Below are positions 61,069 to 64,000 of a stretch of DNA of 64,000 nucleotides, one piece after another. The translations under genes and the position numbers were made by a program. The notes under the pieces are model-generated. The model searched no databases. It was not told where the DNA came from and was given only the letters and a program-made list of their open reading frames with translations. The number at the start of each line of letters is the position of its first letter. The first letter of the stretch is position 1. This DNA comes from Alicyclobacillus fastidiosus. Lineage in GTDB: Bacteria > Bacillota > Bacilli > Alicyclobacillales > Alicyclobacillaceae. Location of the stretch: assembly GCF_026651875.1 (NCBI RefSeq), contig NZ_CP104067.1, positions 186,001 through 250,000 on the forward strand, in the 5' to 3' direction.

Positions 61069-62499
61069 ATGACACAAAAGTACGACGTCATTATTATCGG
61101 CGCAGGTCCTGCTGGGTTGTATGCAGCCTACGAATTTACTCGGAAGGCCCCGAAGGCGAAGGTTCTCCTCGTCGACAAAGGCGTCGAAGCAAAATATCGG
61201 CATTGTCCCATCATGGAAGGCAAAATCGATAAGTGTCCTCCTGCGAACAAAATAAAGACCTACGCGAGTTGTTGGCCTGCGTGCGGCGTGATTAACGGTG
61301 CAGGCGGGGCCGGCAGTTTTAGCGATGGGAAATTCAATATTACGTCTGAATTTGGCGGCTTTCTCACAGACTATCTGCCGCCTTCGCAAGTGTTACAACT
61401 GATTCGAGACGTCGACGAGATCAATTTGAGCCACGGGGCACCAGATACCATCACGGACCCGACGACAGATGCGGTCGCGGCCATTGAGCGCCGTGCTATC
61501 GGGGCTGGGCTCAAGTTGTTGCGCGCTCGGGTGCGTCATATTGGCACAGACATGAACTTGGCGTTGATGAACGACATCTTCGCTTACTTGGAAAAGCACA
61601 TCGATTTGCGCTTCCGCACGTTTGTCGAAGACTTAGAGATTGTCGACGGGAGAATTGAGGGCATTCGCGTCCGCGGCAACGAACTCATTCCAGCCGATTA
61701 CGTGATTGTCGCCCCTGGTCGGGATGGATCGACCTGGCTTTCCGAATTGTTTCGCAAGCACAAGTTAAAGATGAGCAACAATCAGGTGGATATCGGGGTT
61801 CGCGTCGAGACGTCGAACGTCGTCATGCAGGAGATTAACGAGCATTTGTACGAAGGCAAGTTTATCTTCCACTCCCCGTCCACGGGACTCAAAGTGCGGA
61901 CGTTTTGCAGTAACCCTTCGGGTCACGTCGTCATTGAAAACCACACCGGCGTCATGGCGGCAAACGGCCACGCCTACAAAGATCCGAAGCTCGGGACGAA
62001 CAACACGAACTTCGCTCTGCTCGTGAGTCACAAGTTCACCGAACCGTTTGATAGGCCTAACGAATTCGCGAAGAGTATCTGCCGGCAGGCGAACGAGTTG
62101 TCGAACGGATCGATCATCGTGCAGAAGTACGGCGATATCCTCAAAGGACGCCGGAGCACCCCGCAAAGAATTCAGGAAGGTTTCATCGAACCGACGATGA
62201 AGGAGGCCGTACCTGGCGATCTCGGCCTAGTCCTGCCGCACAAGACGATGGTGGCCCTTCAGGAGATGATCGAGGCGCTGAACCACGTGACGCCGGGTAT
62301 CGCGAGTGACCACACGCTGTTTTACGGCGTCGAAGCGAAGTTTTACGCGTCGCGCGCCGACGTCGGACGAGACTTGCAGACGAAGGTGAGCGGTTTGTAC
62401 TGCGCGGGCGACGGACCAGGCATTTCTCGCGGCATCTCCCAAGCCGCGAGCAGCGGTGTGTACGCCGCGCGGAACATCATCGCACAGATGGCGCAATGA
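61069..62499 (+). CDS. FAD-dependent oxidoreductase
   Basis: The 476-residue flavoprotein starts with DVIIIGAGPAGLYAAYEF and an ADP-binding VLLVDKG strand, and ends with LYCAGDGPGISRGISQAASSGVYAARNI. The cysteine-containing CPIMEGKIDKCPPANKI stretch is typical of a COG2509-type uncharacterised dehydrogenase family. The substrate is unknown. GGAGGAAGG precedes ATG 61069. It converges with xylR. Confidence 0.8.
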   Translation: MTQKYDVIIIGAGPAGLYAAYEFTRKAPKAKVLLVDKGVEAKYRHCPIMEGKIDKCPPANKIKTYASCWPACGVINGAGGAGSFSDGKFNITSEFGGFLTDYLPPSQVLQLIRDVDEINLSHGAPDTITDPTTDAVAAIERRAIGAGLKLLRARVRHIGTDMNLALMNDIFAYLEKHIDLRFRTFVEDLEIVDGRIEGIRVRGNELIPADYVIVAPGRDGSTWLSELFRKHKLKMSNNQVDIGVRVETSNVVMQEINEHLYEGKFIFHSPSTGLKVRTFCSNPSGHVVIENHTGVMAANGHAYKDPKLGTNNTNFALLVSHKFTEPFDRPNEFAKSICRQANELSNGSIIVQKYGDILKGRRSTPQRIQEGFIEPTMKEAVPGDLGLVLPHKTMVALQEMIEALNHVTPGIASDHTLFYGVEAKFYASRADVGRDLQTKVSGLYCAGDGPGISRGISQAASSGVYAARNIIAQMAQ

Positions 62500-62558
62500 T
62501 GTTGATTTGACCGTACCGGCAGGGTTTCGCCGTTCGAAGACAGCGTGCCCGAGGGCAG

Positions 62559-62617
62559 GCGGGATGGAGGATTCCTTAGCAGGAAACGCGAAATTGCGCG
62601 TGGTACCACCATCCCGC
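62559..62617 (-). other. T-box-like element without a downstream gene
   Basis: On the minus strand GGTGGTACCACGCG (62610-62597) resembles the T-box core of tRNA-sensing leaders, followed by CGCG-loop-CGCG and TTCC/GGAA helices. GCGGGATGG (62559-62567) and CCATCCCGC (62609-62617) enclose it in a 9-bp stem. No amino-acid gene follows on that strand; only the antisense of the oxidoreductase. It could be a relic or simply a terminator-like hairpin between convergent genes. Confidence 0.3.
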
Positions 62618-62656
62618 GCCCTGTACCCTGGGCGCGTCCCACCGTTCTTCGCGTGT

Positions 62657-63841
62657 TTAGACTTCGGCCAGCGGGCTCTGAAGCAGGGTATGTGCAATGG
62701 GCAACTGCGCGGCGCCGACGACAATCGCGTCTTCGTGCGCGACGGTGAGCGCGACGTGTTTGTTCGTGGCCATGGCTCGATGGTGAATGACGTACTCCAC
62801 TTCTGGCAAAAACAGCGACGCTGCCTGTGCTATCGTTCCACCGATGACCACAAGCCCTGGGTTGAGAGCGTTTATAATGTTGGCGATGCCGACGCCTAGG
62901 TACTGGCCGAGCGTGCGAAACGCGCGCTGGTAACCACTTTGCGTCGCCGCCTGCTCAACGGCCAAAGATACCAGATTAGGGGAGAGTTCCAGTGCCTCAG
63001 GAACGTCCTCCGACTCGCGAAGATAGCGCAGCAGGGCCTGTTCGGAGGCGTATTGCTCCCAGCACCCGTAACTCCCACAGGCGCAGACGACGCCCATTGC
63101 GGCGATGGAAGTGTGGCCGAACTCCCCGGCAATTCCGTTCGATCCGCGGTACAGTTGTCCGTTTACCACGATTCCGGTGCCAATGCCGATGCCGACGTTG
63201 ACGAAGACGAGGTTTCGCTCCTGGCGTTCTCGATACAGGGACCATGCTCCGCAGTTGCCGTCGTTGTCGATAAAGATGGGGAACGAAAAGGACTGCGACA
63301 AGGCGCCGATGACATCCCAGTTTTCGATTTCGATATTCGGCAGGTAAAAGGCGGAACCCGTGCGATAATTGACGATGCCAGGCAAAGCGATGCCAGCCCC
63401 GAGAATCCCGTGACAGCTCGGGGGAGCTTGGTGTGTGGCGCGATCTATCTCCTCGATAATCATCTCTTCCAACTGACCTTGCGACAGCCGCCCGTGCGTG
63501 GCATCCATCGGCCGAATGCGCTTGTAGACGATGCCGCCCGTCAAATCCGCGAGCACGGTCTTCATATGCGTGATTTGCACGTCGACCCCAATACAGAACC
63601 CAGCAGATGAGTTGATTTTGAGCATGACGGGTTTACGGCCGCCACTTGAGGTGCCGAGCCCTATCTCCTGCACAAATTGCTCTGCGATCAACTCATCGAC
63701 GAGCGAGGATACGGTCGCTTTATTGAGGCCGGTCACCTGCGAGATGTCGATGCGGGACAACGGCCCCTGATTGTAGATCATTTCCGTTACATACTTTTTG
63801 TTGATCTGCCGCATCGTCGCGGCATCTACGGTCTTCGCCAC
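62657..63841 (-). CDS. xylR: xylose repressor, ROK family
   Basis: The 394-residue protein has an N-terminal winged helix (LSRIDISQVTGLNKATVSSLV, about residues 28-48) and a ROK domain with GIGIGTGIVVNGQLYRGSNG and zinc motif CACGSYGCWEQY. MRQINKKYVTEMIYNQGPLSRIDIS is characteristic of XylR. GTG 63841 follows GAGGTGG. A xylO-type operator and two cre-like sites lie in the divergent region at the right edge, so xylose-use genes probably start just beyond the window. Confidence 0.87.
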   Translation of the reverse strand: MAKTVDAATMRQINKKYVTEMIYNQGPLSRIDISQVTGLNKATVSSLVDELIAEQFVQEIGLGTSSGGRKPVMLKINSSAGFCIGVDVQITHMKTVLADLTGGIVYKRIRPMDATHGRLSQGQLEEMIIEEIDRATHQAPPSCHGILGAGIALPGIVNYRTGSAFYLPNIEIENWDVIGALSQSFSFPIFIDNDGNCGAWSLYRERQERNLVFVNVGIGIGTGIVVNGQLYRGSNGIAGEFGHTSIAAMGVVCACGSYGCWEQYASEQALLRYLRESEDVPEALELSPNLVSLAVEQAATQSGYQRAFRTLGQYLGVGIANIINALNPGLVVIGGTIAQAASLFLPEVEYVIHHRAMATNKHVALTVAHEDAIVVGAAQLPIAHTLLQSPLAEV

Positions 63842-63915
63842 TCAATCCACCTCATATTTTTAACAAGGAGATATTGCTAATTCTTAGTATATAGTTTAAC
63901 ATGCAAACCAAGCCG

Positions 63916-63929
63916 TGAAAGCGCATTCT
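63916..63929 (-). promoter_or_regulatory. cre site (CcpA)
   Basis: TGAAAGCGCATTCT fits the consensus TGNAANCGNWNNCW at every position. It lies between xylR and the operator and should mediate glucose repression of the divergent genes. Confidence 0.65.
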
Positions 63930-63940
63930 AAAATAATCTT

Positions 63941-63954
63941 TGAAAGCCCTTTCT
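63941..63954 (-). promoter_or_regulatory. second cre-like site
   Basis: TGAAAGCCCTTTCT differs from the cre consensus at one fixed base (CC for CG). It begins 25 bases after the first cre, about 2.4 helical turns. Confidence 0.4.
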
Positions 63955-63971
63955 GGCGCACAAAAACGACG

Positions 63972-64000
63972 AGTTAGTTTTTTAAAACAACAAAAACTAA
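63972..64000. promoter_or_regulatory. xyl operator (XylR binding site)
   Basis: AGTTAGTT (63972-63979) and AAAACTAA (63993-64000) are separated by 13 bases containing CAACA. The layout and sequence agree with the known xyl operators of Bacillus (AGTTAGTTT ... AACAAACTAA). It ends at the window edge. Confidence 0.7.

Noticed and set aside
1..64000. tRNA genes, rRNA genes, CRISPR arrays and prophage modules
   Set aside because: I saw no cloverleaf with a CCA-type end, no rRNA signature, no regularly spaced repeats and no phage structural genes. The DUF4406 gene alone is not enough for a prophage.

Overview
The window looks like chromosomal DNA of a moderately GC-rich, spore-forming Firmicute, most likely Alicyclobacillus or a close relative. 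The basis is GntR, ROK, TreR and XylR-type regulation, Kin-type histidine kinases, a type I glutamine synthetase next to an Amt transporter with a GlnR/TnrA-type box, a sedolisin (S53) peptidase of the kumamolisin type, and strong GGAGG ribosome binding sites with many GTG and TTG starts. I found no tRNA, rRNA or CRISPR array. The genus is an inference from gene families, not from a marker gene.

Layout. 1-4.3 kb: end of an unknown gene, then a trehalose operon (PTS EIIBC, phosphotrehalase, TreR) with a promoter carrying two mirror-image operators and a cre-like site. 4.6-10.2 kb: a ROK repressor and a sugar-catabolic operon (two Gfo/Idh/MocA dehydrogenases, a BadF-type kinase, a sugar isomerase/epimerase) whose ABC binding protein survives only as a fragment. 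10.3-16.0 kb: an IclR regulator, two DUF969/DUF979 membrane proteins, pyroglutamyl peptidase and the three 5-oxoprolinase subunits, forming a compact 5-oxoproline pathway. 16.2-22.6 kb: DUF1003 protein, a sodium:solute symporter with its DUF3311 partner, a YkuD transpeptidase and a sarcosine/N-methyltryptophan oxidase-like flavoprotein. 22.7-27.7 kb: ammonium transporter, glutamine synthetase, DUF294 nucleotidyltransferase-like protein and a DnaQ-like exonuclease. 27.7-36 kb: a PAS histidine kinase, a leaderless cobalamin-binding-type protein, a PadR/MFS pair, a broken MEDS-domain kinase and an oligopeptide-binding lipoprotein. 36-46.4 kb: MATE transporter, M20 peptidase, several unknown or secreted proteins, an alcohol dehydrogenase that lacks the structural-zinc lobe, and an SDR/QueA-paralogue pair. 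46.4-48.05 kb: a complete IS1182-family insertion sequence. 48-53.9 kb: a GAF kinase/LuxR regulator pair, a second Kin-like kinase and an NlpC/P60 hydrolase. 54-60.2 kb: NUDIX hydrolase, a CvpA-transglutaminase fusion, an S53 peptidase without a prosegment, PepC-type aminopeptidase, a DsbA-family remnant and thymidine kinase. 60.2-64 kb: a candidate structured small RNA, a DUF4406 protein, an FAD oxidoreductase and XylR with its operator at the right edge.

How it fits together. The left half is mostly carbon and nitrogen scavenging (trehalose, an unknown sugar, 5-oxoproline, ammonium), each block with its own local repressor and recognisable operator. The right half is signalling, envelope and peptidase genes, with several decayed loci and one transposon. 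The most unusual items are the structured RNA near 60.3 kb, the SDR/QueA-like pair, the prosegment-less S53 peptidase, the CvpA-transglutaminase fusion, the zinc-lobe-less dehydrogenase and the DUF969/DUF979 pair inside a 5-oxoproline operon.
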